Assembly: GCA_020637755.1 (NCBI GenBank)
Contig: JACKJW010000013.1
Coordinates: 12,270-76,269 of the forward strand
Origin: Brucellaceae bacterium
GTDB lineage: Bacteria; Pseudomonadota; Alphaproteobacteria; Rhizobiales; Rhizobiaceae
Direction of reading: 5' to 3'
Length of the DNA: 64,000 nt
Position 1 is the stretch's first letter; each line of letters begins with the position of its first letter. The notes under the pieces are model-generated. The model saw only the letters and a program-made list of their open reading frames with translations. It ran no database searches and was not told the origin of the DNA. The position numbers and the translations under genes were made by a program. Positions 1 through 7,823 of this stretch are shown piece after piece.

Positions 1-70
1 AGCCCCAACCGGGCCGGCATCCGTGAACTTCCGCCAGGAATCCGGGGACATCACCGGGCGCAATCTTGGG

Positions 71-147
71 TGGCGACCCCTGCAGGATTCGAACCTGCGA
101 CCATCGGCTTAGAAGGCCGGTGCTCTATCCAGCTGAGCTAAGGGGCC
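71..147 (-). tRNA. tRNA-Arg (anticodon TCT)
   Basis: The reverse strand folds into a complete 77-nt cloverleaf. The acceptor stem GGCCCCT pairs with AGGGGTC (one G-U pair), the T arm reads GCAGG-TTCGAAT-CCTGC, and the anticodon loop CTTCTAA carries TCT, which reads AGA and AGG arginine codons. The 3' CCA is encoded. No att-like duplication of its 3' end was noticed, so there is no sign of an integrated element here. Confidence 0.95.
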
Positions 148-164
148 GTGCCGGCACCCTGCCC

Positions 165-470
165 TCAATGGGTCCAGGGCGTGATGCGGTCGTAGCGGAA
201 ATTGTCGGAGTAGGAAACCTGACGGCGCTTGGGCGCCTTGGGCTCGCGCAGCGAGAAGGCAAGGCCGTTCTTCTCGGCATAGGCGACTGCCTCTTCCTTC
301 GTCTCGAAGGTCAGGCGGACCTGGCTCTTCATGTCGGACGAGGTGGTGTAGCCCATCAGCGGGTCGATCTTGCGGGGAGCCTCGGGTTCAAATTCCAGCA
401 CCCAGCGGCCGGTCTTGCCCTTGCCGGATTGCATGGCGGTCTTGGCCGGGCTGAAAATTCGCGCGCTCAT
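165..470 (-). CDS. NDUFS4-like NADH dehydrogenase accessory subunit
   Basis: This 101-residue protein belongs to the ETC complex I subunit family (NDUFS4/18-kDa type), an accessory subunit of respiratory complex I that alphaproteobacteria share with mitochondria. Visible family features are the GKGKTGRWVLEFEP stretch near the N terminus, the central block around MGYTTSSD and VRLTFETKEEAVAYAEK, and the basic C terminus ending near SDNFRYDR. Length fits bacterial members. It sits alone between two tRNA genes, well away from any nuo operon, which is usual for this gene. A GAAGG element lies just upstream of the ATG. The family call is strong; the role in complex I assembly is carried over from the family. 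Confidence 0.88.
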   Translation of the reverse strand: MSARIFSPAKTAMQSGKGKTGRWVLEFEPEAPRKIDPLMGYTTSSDMKSQVRLTFETKEEAVAYAEKNGLAFSLREPKAPKRRQVSYSDNFRYDRITPWTH

Positions 471-548
471 GAACCTTCTCCTTCCTGCCCCGCCAAACGG
501 GGAAAACCTGTCCGGACCGCCTTCGCGCGGCCCTGCGTCAGCCCGTGT

Positions 549-625
<77 letters not shown>

Positions 626-728
626 GACCTGTCCGCGGACAGTGGGGAATTACACGCGCCGCCTGCCCAAAGCAACCGGTTTTGATGGCTGCGGACGATC
701 CCGGCCGGGTTCGGGTTCGCACATCACC

Positions 729-1430
729 TCAAAACAGCTCGCCCTGCCTTGTGTCGAAGGCATCGAGCACCTCGCCGGCCAGTTGCCGGGTGATGCGGCA
801 GCGGCGCGACAGTGCCAGACGGTCGAGCGCGTCCACCACCGCATTGGCCGCACCCAGCGAGCGCTCCATGCGGCGCGCCAGATAGGTGATCACGGCGGCA
901 TCAACGGCAATCTGACGATCGGCAAAGAGCTTCATGATGACACCAGAGAGCAGCAGGTCATCGGGTTCGGCGATCTCCACCGTGGTCGCCGCCTTCAGGC
1001 GCGAGGCGAGATCGGGCAGCGCGATGCCCCAGGCTCCGGGAAAGCGGCGCGCGGTCAACAGCAGCGTGCCGCCCGTCTGACGCACGGCATTGATCAGGTG
1101 AAACAGGCCGGCCTCGTCCAGTCCGGCCGAATCGGCATCGTCGATCAGAAAGGCCTGCGCGCCCTCGCCTGTGGCCGCCATGGCTTCGATACGGTCATGC
1201 AGCAGCACCGGAGCGCCGGACATTTCCCGCCAGATGGACGCCAGATGGGTTTTGCCGGAACCGGCCGGTCCGGCCAGCACGATGACGGGCGACGGCCACA
1301 CCGGCCAGGAATCGACCAGCGAGACGGCGGCGGCATTGGCCGCGCTGACCACGAGTTCATCACGTCCGTGACCGGGTTCAGCAGACAGGTCCAGCGGCAG
1401 TTGGCCGGATTGAAGGCGATCGGGTGTCAT
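729..1430 (-). CDS. hdaA: HdaA, regulator of replication initiation (DnaA homologue)
   Basis: This 233-residue AAA+ protein is related to DnaA domain III and lacks the DnaA DNA-binding domain. Hda-type proteins promote hydrolysis of DnaA-ATP while bound to the sliding clamp, which prevents re-initiation. The N terminus has the clamp-binding hexapeptide QLPLDL at residues 10-15, followed by a Walker A motif GPAGSGKT at about 54-61 and a Walker B-like AFLIDDAD segment. The C terminus carries the SLGAANAVVDALDRLAL block typical of the family. The open frame extends further upstream but overlaps the next gene; the ATG at 1430 puts the clamp motif at the N terminus and leaves a 13-nt gap to the upstream gene. 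It is probably the last gene of an operon with the two membrane proteins upstream. Confidence 0.9.
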   Translation of the reverse strand: MTPDRLQSGQLPLDLSAEPGHGRDELVVSAANAAAVSLVDSWPVWPSPVIVLAGPAGSGKTHLASIWREMSGAPVLLHDRIEAMAATGEGAQAFLIDDADSAGLDEAGLFHLINAVRQTGGTLLLTARRFPGAWGIALPDLASRLKAATTVEIAEPDDLLLSGVIMKLFADRQIAVDAAVITYLARRMERSLGAANAVVDALDRLALSRRCRITRQLAGEVLDAFDTRQGELF

Positions 1431-1443
1431 GACCGGGCCAGCG

Positions 1444-2604
1444 TCAGGTGCCGGGCGGTGACGGCTGGTCACCGGGCGCATGGGAATGGCCGCGATAATA
1501 GGCCGATGCGAGATAGGAGCGCAGGCCGAAGCGCACGAGGACACCCACGGCCGCAGCGGCAGGAACGGCAATCAGCAGGCCGACGAAGCCGAACAGCATG
1601 CCGAAGGCAAAGAGCGCGAACATGAGCCAGACCGGGTGCAGGCCGACCCGGTCGCCAACCAGCTTGGGCTGCAGGATGTTGCCCTCGACGAACTGGCCCG
1701 AAAAGAAGACGCCGGCGACGATGGCAATGGGAATCCATTCCGGCCAGAACTGGACCAGCGCCACGCCGATGGCGACGACGAGGCCGACCAGCGAGCCGAT
1801 ATAGGGGATGAAGGAGATCAGACCGGCGACCAGGCCGATCAGCAGGCCGAAATTCAGCCCGGCCATGGTAAGGCCCAGCGCATAGAACAGGCCGAGCGCC
1901 AGGCAGACGGTGCCCTGCCCGCGCACGAAGCCAGCCACGGCAGTGTTGATGTCGGTGGCGATTTCGCGCACCGAGCCGACATGGTCACGCGGGACCCAGC
2001 TGTCGACCTTGGCGACCATGCGGTCCCAGTCGAGCAGCATGTAGAAGGCGACGACCGGCGTGACGACGAAAAGGCCGGCAATGTCGACCAGTGCCTTGCC
2101 GGAACTCCAGATCGATTCAAAGAGCTTTGTCAGGAAGCCCGCGCCCTGTGTCAGCAGCGAGTTCAGCCCCTGGCGAATGCCCTCCGGGTCGGTGCCGACG
2201 AGGCGTTTCAGCCATGTCGCGTCGTAACTCGTCACCAGCGTCTGCAATTGCGAGACATAGTGCGGCAGCCGCTCGAGGAAACCCGACATCTGCGAGGCCA
2301 GCACCGGTAACACGATCATCAGTCCGAGCACGAAGGCAATCAGGAAGCCGATCAGGATCATGCCGGTGGCGGCGATGCGCGACAGGCCGGCCCTCTCCAG
2401 CCGGTCGGCCACGGGATCGAGGAAATAGGCAAGTGCCATGCCTGCCACAAAGGGCAGCAGGATGGAACGGAACACGTAGAGGAAGGCGAGGAAGATAGCC
2501 GCGGTGATGAGCCAGAAGACGACCTGACGGCGAAGGGCTGCCGCCGAGGCGGTTGCCAGCGCCTCTTCCGCGTCGATGGTGATGTTACGCGTTGCCTTCG
2601 CCAT
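1444..2604 (-). CDS. AI-2E family transporter (PerM/YdiK-like permease)
   Basis: This 386-residue inner-membrane protein has about eight hydrophobic segments in the pattern of the AI-2E/PerM family: two at the N terminus (about residues 30-62), one around 82-105, and a C-terminal block from about 215 to 345. The family-typical segment around SFIPYIGSLVG is present. Members export or exchange small solutes, but few have proven substrates, and autoinducer export should not be assumed. It overlaps the upstream CDP-alcohol phosphotransferase by 20 nt and is followed by hdaA after 13 nt, so the three are probably co-transcribed. A perM-like gene next to hdaA is a recurring alphaproteobacterial arrangement. 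Confidence 0.85.
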   Translation of the reverse strand: MAKATRNITIDAEEALATASAAALRRQVVFWLITAAIFLAFLYVFRSILLPFVAGMALAYFLDPVADRLERAGLSRIAATGMILIGFLIAFVLGLMIVLPVLASQMSGFLERLPHYVSQLQTLVTSYDATWLKRLVGTDPEGIRQGLNSLLTQGAGFLTKLFESIWSSGKALVDIAGLFVVTPVVAFYMLLDWDRMVAKVDSWVPRDHVGSVREIATDINTAVAGFVRGQGTVCLALGLFYALGLTMAGLNFGLLIGLVAGLISFIPYIGSLVGLVVAIGVALVQFWPEWIPIAIVAGVFFSGQFVEGNILQPKLVGDRVGLHPVWLMFALFAFGMLFGFVGLLIAVPAAAAVGVLVRFGLRSYLASAYYRGHSHAPGDQPSPPGT

Positions 2605-3133
2605 GTCCGCCCATGTGCCTGAACCAGGTGAAGAGATAGGCCGCGGCGGAAGCCCCGGTCAAGAGAGCCACCACCACCACCAGCCCGCTGCGAAGCCAGT
2701 CCGGCCCCGGCGCAACGGCCAGCTCGAAGAGGACGGCCGAGGCCAGCGCGATCTGCGCGACGGTGTTCATCTTGGACACCATCAGCGGGCGCATGGCCAC
2801 CGGATTGCCCATGATGGCCGACAGCGTGACACCGCCGACGATCAGCGCGTCGCGCGAGACCGTGGCGATGACCAGCCAATTGGGCAATTCGCCCATGTAG
2901 CCCAACATCACGAAGACGGAGACCAGCAACACCTTGTCGGCCAGCGGGTCGAGATAGGCGCCCAGTTCGGTGTGCATGTCGAAGCGCCGCGCGATCCAGC
3001 CGTCGACGCCATCGGAGATCCCGGCAGCGAGGAAGGCGGCGAATGCAATGCCCATCCGCCCTTCCAGCAACGCGTTGACCGTGACGGGCACAAGCAGGAA
3101 GCGGATCACCGTGATGATGTTGGGTATGTTCAC
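2585..3133 (-). CDS. CDP-alcohol phosphatidyltransferase family protein
   Basis: This is a 182-residue integral membrane enzyme. The full CDP-alcohol phosphotransferase signature is present: D41-x2-D44-G-x2-AR and then G58-x3-D62-x3-D66, the metal-binding and catalytic residues. Such enzymes swap CMP on a CDP-alcohol, usually CDP-diacylglycerol, for a second alcohol. The acceptor is not evident. The window also carries a clear PgsA and a clear PssA, so this paralogue probably does something else, possibly cardiolipin-type or another headgroup chemistry. The start is GTG at 3133, because the conserved NIPNIIT motif begins at the next codon; longer reading frames run into the divergent purM. 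It overlaps the next gene by 20 nt. Confidence 0.85.
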   Translation of the reverse strand: MNIPNIITVIRFLLVPVTVNALLEGRMGIAFAAFLAAGISDGVDGWIARRFDMHTELGAYLDPLADKVLLVSVFVMLGYMGELPNWLVIATVSRDALIVGGVTLSAIMGNPVAMRPLMVSKMNTVAQIALASAVLFELAVAPGPDWLRSGLVVVVALLTGASAAAYLFTWFRHMGGHGEGNA

Positions 3134-3340
3134 GCAAACTCTCCGGACAACCGGCGCGGGCCGGATGGTTGCCCCAGACATGGGCAGACCGGACCGGCAA
3201 TGCAACCCTTGCAAACGTGGCCCGGGCGAAGCACCGGTGGACAGCGGCGCGAAACCATCCGGCCAGCCCGCGCGCATCCTTGCCGTCGCCCTGACTTCAT
3301 GCGAAGAGCGGGCCGGAAAAGCTTTCTGACGGAGCGCGCG

Positions 3341-4405
3341 ATGAGCGACACGAAAAGCGGCCTCTCCTATGCCGATGCGGGCGTGGACATCGATGCCGGT
3401 AACAGCCTGGTGGAGAAGATCAAGCCGATGGTGCGCTCGACGCGCCGGCCCGGCGCCGACGGCGAGATCGGCGGCTTTGGCGGATTGTTCGACCTGAAGG
3501 CAGCAGGCTTCACCGATCCGGTTCTGGTGGCCGCCAATGATGGCGTCGGCACCAAGCTGAAGATCGCCATCGACGCGGACCGTCACGACACGGTGGGCAT
3601 CGACCTTGTCGCCATGTGCGTCAACGATCTGGTCGTGCAGGGTGCCGAGCCGCTGTTCTTCCTCGACTATTTTGCCACCGGCAAGCTCGATCCGGACCAG
3701 GGCGCGGCCATTGTTTCCGGGATTGCGGAAGGCTGCCGTCAGGCCGGTTGCGCGCTGATCGGCGGCGAGACGGCGGAAATGCCGGGCATGTATGCGGGCG
3801 GTGATTACGATCTCGCGGGTTTTGCGGTGGGTGCGGCTGAACGCGGCCATCTGCTGCCGGCCGGCCATATCATGGAAGGCGACGTGATCCTCGGGCTTGC
3901 CTCGTCGGGCGTGCATTCCAACGGCTATTCGCTGGTGCGCAAGATCGTGGAACGTTCAGGCCTCGGCTGGGACGATGCCGCGCCCTTCACGCAAGGCAAG
4001 ACGCTTGGCGAAGCCTTGCTGGCGCCGACCAAGATTTATGTCAAGCCGCTGCTGGCCACCATCCGCGAGGTCGGCGCCATCAAGGCGCTGGCCCATATCA
4101 CCGGCGGCGGCTTCACCGAAAACATCCCGCGCGTGCTGCCTGCCGACTATGCCGCCGAGATCGACCTCGACGCCTTCGAGGTGCCGGGCGTTTTCAAGTG
4201 GCTGGCGGCACAAGGCGGCGTCGCGCCCATGGAAATGCTGCGCACCTTCAATTGCGGCATCGGCATGGTGGCCGTGGTGGAGGCCGACCAGGCTGCACAG
4301 GCCATCGCCGTGCTTCAGCGCGAGGGCGAGCACGTGGAAGTGATCGGGCGGATCGTGCCGAGACGCGACCATGGCGTGGCCTACAGGGGGACGCTCGACC
4401 TATGA
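3341..4405 (+). CDS. purM: Phosphoribosylformylglycinamidine cyclo-ligase (AIR synthetase)
   Basis: This 354-residue cytosolic enzyme catalyses the fifth step of purine synthesis, the ATP-dependent closure of FGAM to aminoimidazole ribotide. Family blocks seen include SYADAGVDIDAGN at the N terminus, the glycine-rich GGFGGLFDL, VAMCVNDLVVQGAEPLFFLDY, the nucleotide-site motif GGETAEMPGMY, and the C-terminal TFNCGIGMV. Length is normal. The start ATG has GGAG eight nt upstream; the long in-frame extension upstream lies opposite the divergent phosphotransferase gene and is not coding. Its stop overlaps the purN start (ATGA), so purM and purN form a translationally coupled pair. Confidence 0.97.
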   Translation: MSDTKSGLSYADAGVDIDAGNSLVEKIKPMVRSTRRPGADGEIGGFGGLFDLKAAGFTDPVLVAANDGVGTKLKIAIDADRHDTVGIDLVAMCVNDLVVQGAEPLFFLDYFATGKLDPDQGAAIVSGIAEGCRQAGCALIGGETAEMPGMYAGGDYDLAGFAVGAAERGHLLPAGHIMEGDVILGLASSGVHSNGYSLVRKIVERSGLGWDDAAPFTQGKTLGEALLAPTKIYVKPLLATIREVGAIKALAHITGGGFTENIPRVLPADYAAEIDLDAFEVPGVFKWLAAQGGVAPMEMLRTFNCGIGMVAVVEADQAAQAIAVLQREGEHVEVIGRIVPRRDHGVAYRGTLDL

Positions 4406-5025
4406 CGCCTCGCAAGCGCAAGCGCGTGGCCGTGCTCATCTCCGGGCGCGGCTCCAACATGGGTGCGCTGATCCAGGCGGCCATGGACCCGGCCTATCCG
4501 GCGGAAATCACCCTTGTGATCTCCAACAAGGCCGATGCCAAGGGGTTGGAGACGGCGGCAGCCGCCGGCATCGAAACGCGTGTGGTGCCCTACAAGGGCC
4601 ACAAGGATCGCGACAGCCATGACGCGGCGATCCACGAGGTGCTGAAGGAAGCAGGCATCGAGATCGTGGCGCTGGCCGGTTACATGCGGCTGCTGACGCC
4701 TGCCTTCGTGAAGAAGTGGGCGGGCAAGATGATCAATATCCACCCGGCCCTGCTGCCTCTGTTCAAGGGGCTGGACACGCATCAAAGGGCGCTGGACGCC
4801 GGTGTGCGGGTGCATGGCTGCACGGTGCATTTCGTGACGCCCGACATGGATGAAGGCCCGATCATCGCGCAGTCTGCCGTGCCGGTTGAAACCGGTGACA
4901 CGGAGGAGACGCTGGCCGCGCGCGTGCTGACCGCCGAACACGCGACCTATCCGCAAGCGCTGGCGCTGCTGGCGCGTGGCAATGTGCGCATGACGAGCGC
5001 GGGCAAGGCGGTGTTTCGCGGCTAG
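4402..5025 (+). CDS. purN: Phosphoribosylglycinamide formyltransferase (GART)
   Basis: This 207-residue enzyme transfers a formyl group from 10-formyl-tetrahydrofolate to GAR in step three of purine synthesis. The N terminus carries the phosphate-binding LISGRGSNM. The catalytic histidine is in NIHPALLPLFKG, and the C-terminal aspartate block HFVTPDMDEGPIIAQ follows, both as in E. coli PurN. The start codon overlaps the purM stop by 4 nt. The length fits the monofunctional PurN family. About 220 bp without a gene follow before the next outer-membrane protein gene. Confidence 0.96.
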   Translation: MTPRKRKRVAVLISGRGSNMGALIQAAMDPAYPAEITLVISNKADAKGLETAAAAGIETRVVPYKGHKDRDSHDAAIHEVLKEAGIEIVALAGYMRLLTPAFVKKWAGKMINIHPALLPLFKGLDTHQRALDAGVRVHGCTVHFVTPDMDEGPIIAQSAVPVETGDTEETLAARVLTAEHATYPQALALLARGNVRMTSAGKAVFRG

Positions 5026-5098
5026 GCAACCCTGCACCTCACGGGACCTGACCGGCCGGACTGCAAGGCAATGTTGCAAGCATGGCGGAAAGCCTTGA

Positions 5099-5113
5099 GG
5101 AAGTTCAACTTCC
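5099..5113. repeat. Perfect 15-bp inverted repeat in the purN-omp intergenic region
   Basis: GGAAGTT-C-AACTTCC is a perfect inverted repeat with a one-base centre. It lies 74 bp past the purN stop and 136 bp before the start of the next gene. A second imperfect element, TGCAT-N6-ATGCA, lies at 5138-5153. The one-base centre argues against an RNA hairpin and for a dimeric DNA-binding site, but no regulator is identified. Confidence 0.35.
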
Positions 5114-5248
5114 GGCAGTCTCCGCTTGTGGTGTATTTGCATCATCTAATGCATTATTTGCAGCGTCCCTGCCGCGCCGTCCGCCAAATCCCTTGATCCG
5201 GACCCGGAATCTGCAAAGTTGCCATCACGGGGCGCTGGAGATCACATC

Positions 5249-5905
5249 ATGACCAAGTCAATTGCATTTGCCGCTGCGCTTCTTCTGTCTGCATCCACCT
5301 TCGGCGCGATGGCTGCCGACGAAGTCCAGATGCCCATGGAAGAAAACGCCGGCTGGAGCGGGGCCTATTTCGGCATCTACGCCGATGGCGCGATCATCAA
5401 CCACAAATACACCGAACCGGTCCTCGGTTCCGTGACACGCAATTACAGCAGCTTCGGCGGCGGCGTGTTCGCCGGCTACAACTGGCAGAACGGCATGCTG
5501 GTTTACGGCCTGGACGCCAATCTGGGCATGCTCGCGAAGACTGCCACGCTGACCGGCATTCCGGGCCCCGTCGTGATGACCGACAAGGTCGGATTGAATG
5601 GTGCCCTCAAGGCGCGTCTCGGTTATGACATGGGGCGCGTGCTGCCCTTCGTGGCTGCCGGCGTGACCGCTGCCCAGCTTGATACCTTCTGGCCCGGCGG
5701 TCCTGCACGGCGCAATGCCGTGATCTGGGGCGGCGTGATCGGTGCCGGTGCCGACATCAAGCTGACCGACATGCTCTTTGTTCGCGCCGAGTATGATTTC
5801 TCCATCTACGGAACGAAGTCGCTCTCCTATTGCGGACCCGTCTGCACCTTGCGGCACTCGGTCAACACCCATGAGTTCAAGATCGGGCTCGGCATCAAGT
5901 TCTGA
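5249..5905 (+). CDS. Outer membrane beta-barrel protein (Omp25/31-like)
   Basis: A 218-residue secreted protein. The first 23 residues are a clear Sec signal ending in FGAMA before ADEVQMP. The mature part starts with WSGAYFGIYADGA, the usual first strand of small alphaproteobacterial eight-strand porin-like barrels. Alternating strands follow (SFGGGVFAGYNW, MLVYGLDANLG, LNGALKARLGYDM, DMLFVRAEYDFSIYG), ending in FKIGLGIKF with a C-terminal phenylalanine as expected for BAM recognition. The chosen ATG has GGAG nine nt upstream and precedes the signal peptide directly. Members of this family are surface proteins of uncertain specific function. It is monocistronic and faces the SRPBCC gene. Confidence 0.88.
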   Translation: MTKSIAFAAALLLSASTFGAMAADEVQMPMEENAGWSGAYFGIYADGAIINHKYTEPVLGSVTRNYSSFGGGVFAGYNWQNGMLVYGLDANLGMLAKTATLTGIPGPVVMTDKVGLNGALKARLGYDMGRVLPFVAAGVTAAQLDTFWPGGPARRNAVIWGGVIGAGADIKLTDMLFVRAEYDFSIYGTKSLSYCGPVCTLRHSVNTHEFKIGLGIKF

Positions 5906-5912
5906 CAACCCA

Positions 5913-5942
5913 TGCGCGGCGTTCTTCGACGTGCGCCGCGCA
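5913..5942. terminator. Hairpin between convergent omp and SRPBCC genes
   Basis: The arms TGCGCGGCG and CGCCGCGCA form a perfect 9-bp GC-rich stem with a 12-nt loop, starting 8 nt after the omp stop codon. No strong T tract follows, so it may act as a weak terminator or an RNA-stabilising 3' hairpin. Confidence 0.45.
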
Positions 5943-6057
5943 CGCCTCACCTGACCAGCAAGAAGCCTGGCCTTGATGCGCCTTCATTCCGGTTGGGGTG
6001 CGGGCGCCTTTTGTTTCATGGGTCTGGAGGCCTTCGTCGATCGTCCGGCCGGGGCTG

Positions 6058-6498
6058 TCAGGTGATGCCGCGCGCGGCATCTTCGCCGAGCCTTGCGAAG
6101 GTATCGATTTCACGCGTGAGAAAATCCCGGGTCTTGGCCCCGAACAGATAACCGGCAGGCGTTCCGAGAAGGCCGGAGAAGCCAAACTCCAGCGTCAGGA
6201 GCGACGTGCCGTCATCGGCGCCAGTGAGCCGGTGACCGGCGGTCATGACCATGCCCGGCGCACGGGAGACCCATTCAAACCCCTCCGCCGGATCGACCTT
6301 CGTCACCTCCCAAATGGCGGGCCGAAGTCCGGGCTGTTCGATGCGGAACCGGTGACCGGAGGTCAATGCGGCCCCATCCAGCGGCTCGACCTTGTCGATG
6401 GTTTCCAGCAGGTCTGCCCAGCGGGTCACATCACAGACAAAGCGCCAGATGCACTCTGATGGCGCGGAGACGGATCGCGTGACCTTGTAGATCGGCAT
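6058..6498 (-). CDS. SRPBCC family protein
   Basis: This 146-residue protein has the layout of the START/Bet v1-like SRPBCC fold, a helix-grip domain that holds a hydrophobic ligand. The N-terminal strand PIYKVTRSVSAP is followed by CIWRFVCDVTRWADLLETI, the usual first-strand-plus-helix signature. A conserved middle section WEVTKVDPAEGFEWVSRAPGMVMTAGHRL follows, and the protein ends in a long C-terminal helix. The start at 6498 gives the fold a compact N terminus; an in-frame ATG 63 nt upstream adds low-complexity residues. No neighbour on the same strand suggests a partner, so function is unknown. Confidence 0.75.
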   Translation of the reverse strand: MPIYKVTRSVSAPSECIWRFVCDVTRWADLLETIDKVEPLDGAALTSGHRFRIEQPGLRPAIWEVTKVDPAEGFEWVSRAPGMVMTAGHRLTGADDGTSLLTLEFGFSGLLGTPAGYLFGAKTRDFLTREIDTFARLGEDAARGIT

Positions 6499-6823
6499 CT
6501 CGGATTGGCTTTCAGCGGGGCTTGGAAGGGAACAGACCGGCGCACCGTTTCTCGTCGGCAATCATCGCCCCGCCCTCCCGCCTTCGGGTTGTCTTGCGGC
6601 AGTTTGAAGCTGCCCGGAATGCGCGTCAAGCGACGTTTCTCCCGCATAGCGTTACGCAGCGGTGGTTGTCTGGCCGATAACAGACAAGGCCTCCTTCACG
6701 ACCGGAATTTGCCTGCCCTTGCCGCCCTTGATCAAAGTGCTCGTGCTGCCAGCGCGACATGCCGAAGGACGGGCTCCTTCCTGTCCGTTTACAGGGTCGA
6801 GCATTACCGGTATTGCTGGCGGC
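6499..6823. other. 325-bp non-coding interval between divergent genes
   Basis: No convincing gene was seen; open frames here are short and lack family features. It must hold the promoters of the SRPBCC gene (minus strand) and the trmH-like gene (plus strand). One perfect inverted repeat, TTGTCTG-N8-CAGACAA, lies at 6666-6687 and could be a regulatory site or a small hairpin. Confidence 0.5.
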
Positions 6824-7489
6824 ATGGAACAAGCAGGCGTTGAAAAGAAATCAAAGTCATCAGTCCGCAAGCGTGCGGAGGCGATCAAGCCGTTTCGCTG
6901 CAAGAACCTGATCGCAGTGATCGAACATCCAACCGATATCAAGAATATTGGCACCGTTATACGCAATGCCAACGCGCTCGGTGTCGAGAAGGTCTATGTC
7001 GTTGACCCGAACGGGGCGCTACCTGATGACTGGCAGGACCTGCGCGAGCGCCCGTCCATCTCCAAGACCTCCGTGTCGGCGGTCAAATGGACATTCGTCA
7101 AGCGCTTCGACAGTACCGAAGAATGCCTTGCGCATCTGGAAAGGAACCGGTTCATCTCGGTGGTTACCTCGCCGCATGTGAAGGGCAAAACAAACGTCTA
7201 TCTGCATGAAGGCGACTTTAAGCAATTCACCAAGCTTGCAGTGTGGTTTGGAAATGAGTCCCGTGGCATCAGCGAGTTGGCGGTGGAGCATTCCGCGATG
7301 TGCGTGGCAATCCCGATGTTCGGCATGATCGAAAGCCTCAATCTTGGCACCTGCTCGGGCATTGTGCTCTACGAGGTGACGAAACAGCGACGGGAGTATC
7401 AGAGCCATTTTCGCCGAAGGCAATTCAAGGGCAAGCGTGCCGAGCCGCTGCCGGTTGTGATGCCGCGAGAGGATGAAGGCCGACGTTAG
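6824..7489 (+). CDS. SpoU/TrmH family RNA 2'-O-methyltransferase
   Basis: This 221-residue protein has the three SPOUT (SpoU) motifs: motif 1 in NIGTVIRNANALGVEKVYVVD, with the catalytic-type N-x-G-x-x-x-RNA arrangement; motif 2 in VWFGNESRGIS; and the knot motif 3 in IPMFGMIESLNLGTCSGIVLYEV. It lacks the N-terminal ribosomal-protein-like substrate domain of RlmB and instead has a short basic N terminus (KKSKSSVRKRAE) and a basic C-terminal tail, which suggests tRNA or rRNA binding. The target nucleotide is unknown. The start ATG at 6824 is placed where family similarity begins. In five 60-base lines counted (6901-7080 and 7141-7260), G+C is 161 of 300, lower than surrounding core genes, so transfer is possible. 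Confidence 0.85.
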   Translation: MEQAGVEKKSKSSVRKRAEAIKPFRCKNLIAVIEHPTDIKNIGTVIRNANALGVEKVYVVDPNGALPDDWQDLRERPSISKTSVSAVKWTFVKRFDSTEECLAHLERNRFISVVTSPHVKGKTNVYLHEGDFKQFTKLAVWFGNESRGISELAVEHSAMCVAIPMFGMIESLNLGTCSGIVLYEVTKQRREYQSHFRRRQFKGKRAEPLPVVMPREDEGRR

Positions 7490-7823
7490 AACGGCAGGGA
7501 GCTTCCAAACGGCCCGCTCCCTCACCCAAACTTTCATTTCCATTGCTCCGCGCCGTCGGTGGGAGCGACCGAGCTCAGGAATGGCGGTGGGCTTCGCGCG
7601 CGTCCCGCGTTCCAGGACGATTCTCGACGATGAACCCTCGGTCACGCAACCGGTCCTCGTCACGGCAATTTCAATTATGGAGTTGGCACCGGCGGCCCTT
7701 GGCCAAGCAACCCGCCTTACATAGTGCCCGCTTTCTGTGCAGACATGGCGATTCTTCAAACTTGCGTATTTTTTTGGCGCGTGATTGTCTTGGATGACGC
7801 CAATCAAAGCATGGAGTTCAAAC
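7490..7823. other. 334-bp non-coding interval upstream of an ABC importer
   Basis: No gene is supported here. GGGAGC at 7497-7502 can pair with GCTCCC 13 nt later, a weak terminator candidate for the preceding gene. AT-rich patches near 7750-7785 may contain the importer promoter, but I could not place convincing -35/-10 boxes. No TPP or other riboswitch signature was recognised. Confidence 0.4.
7813..7816 (+). promoter_or_regulatory. Ribosome-binding site that selects a GTG start
   Basis: GGAG sits 7 nt before the GTG at 7824. Upstream in-frame TTG (7785) and ATG (7794) codons have no comparable site and would add residues in front of the signal peptide, so GTG at 7824 is preferred. Confidence 0.65.

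Noticed and set aside
1444..2604. Naming the AI-2E family protein as an autoinducer-2 exporter
   Set aside because: The family name derives from one E. coli member; nothing here (no luxS or lsr genes) supports AI-2 transport.
7490..7823. Possible TPP or other riboswitch upstream of the NMT1-type importer
   Set aside because: None of the conserved riboswitch core sequences I know (such as the thi-box CTGAGA) was found.
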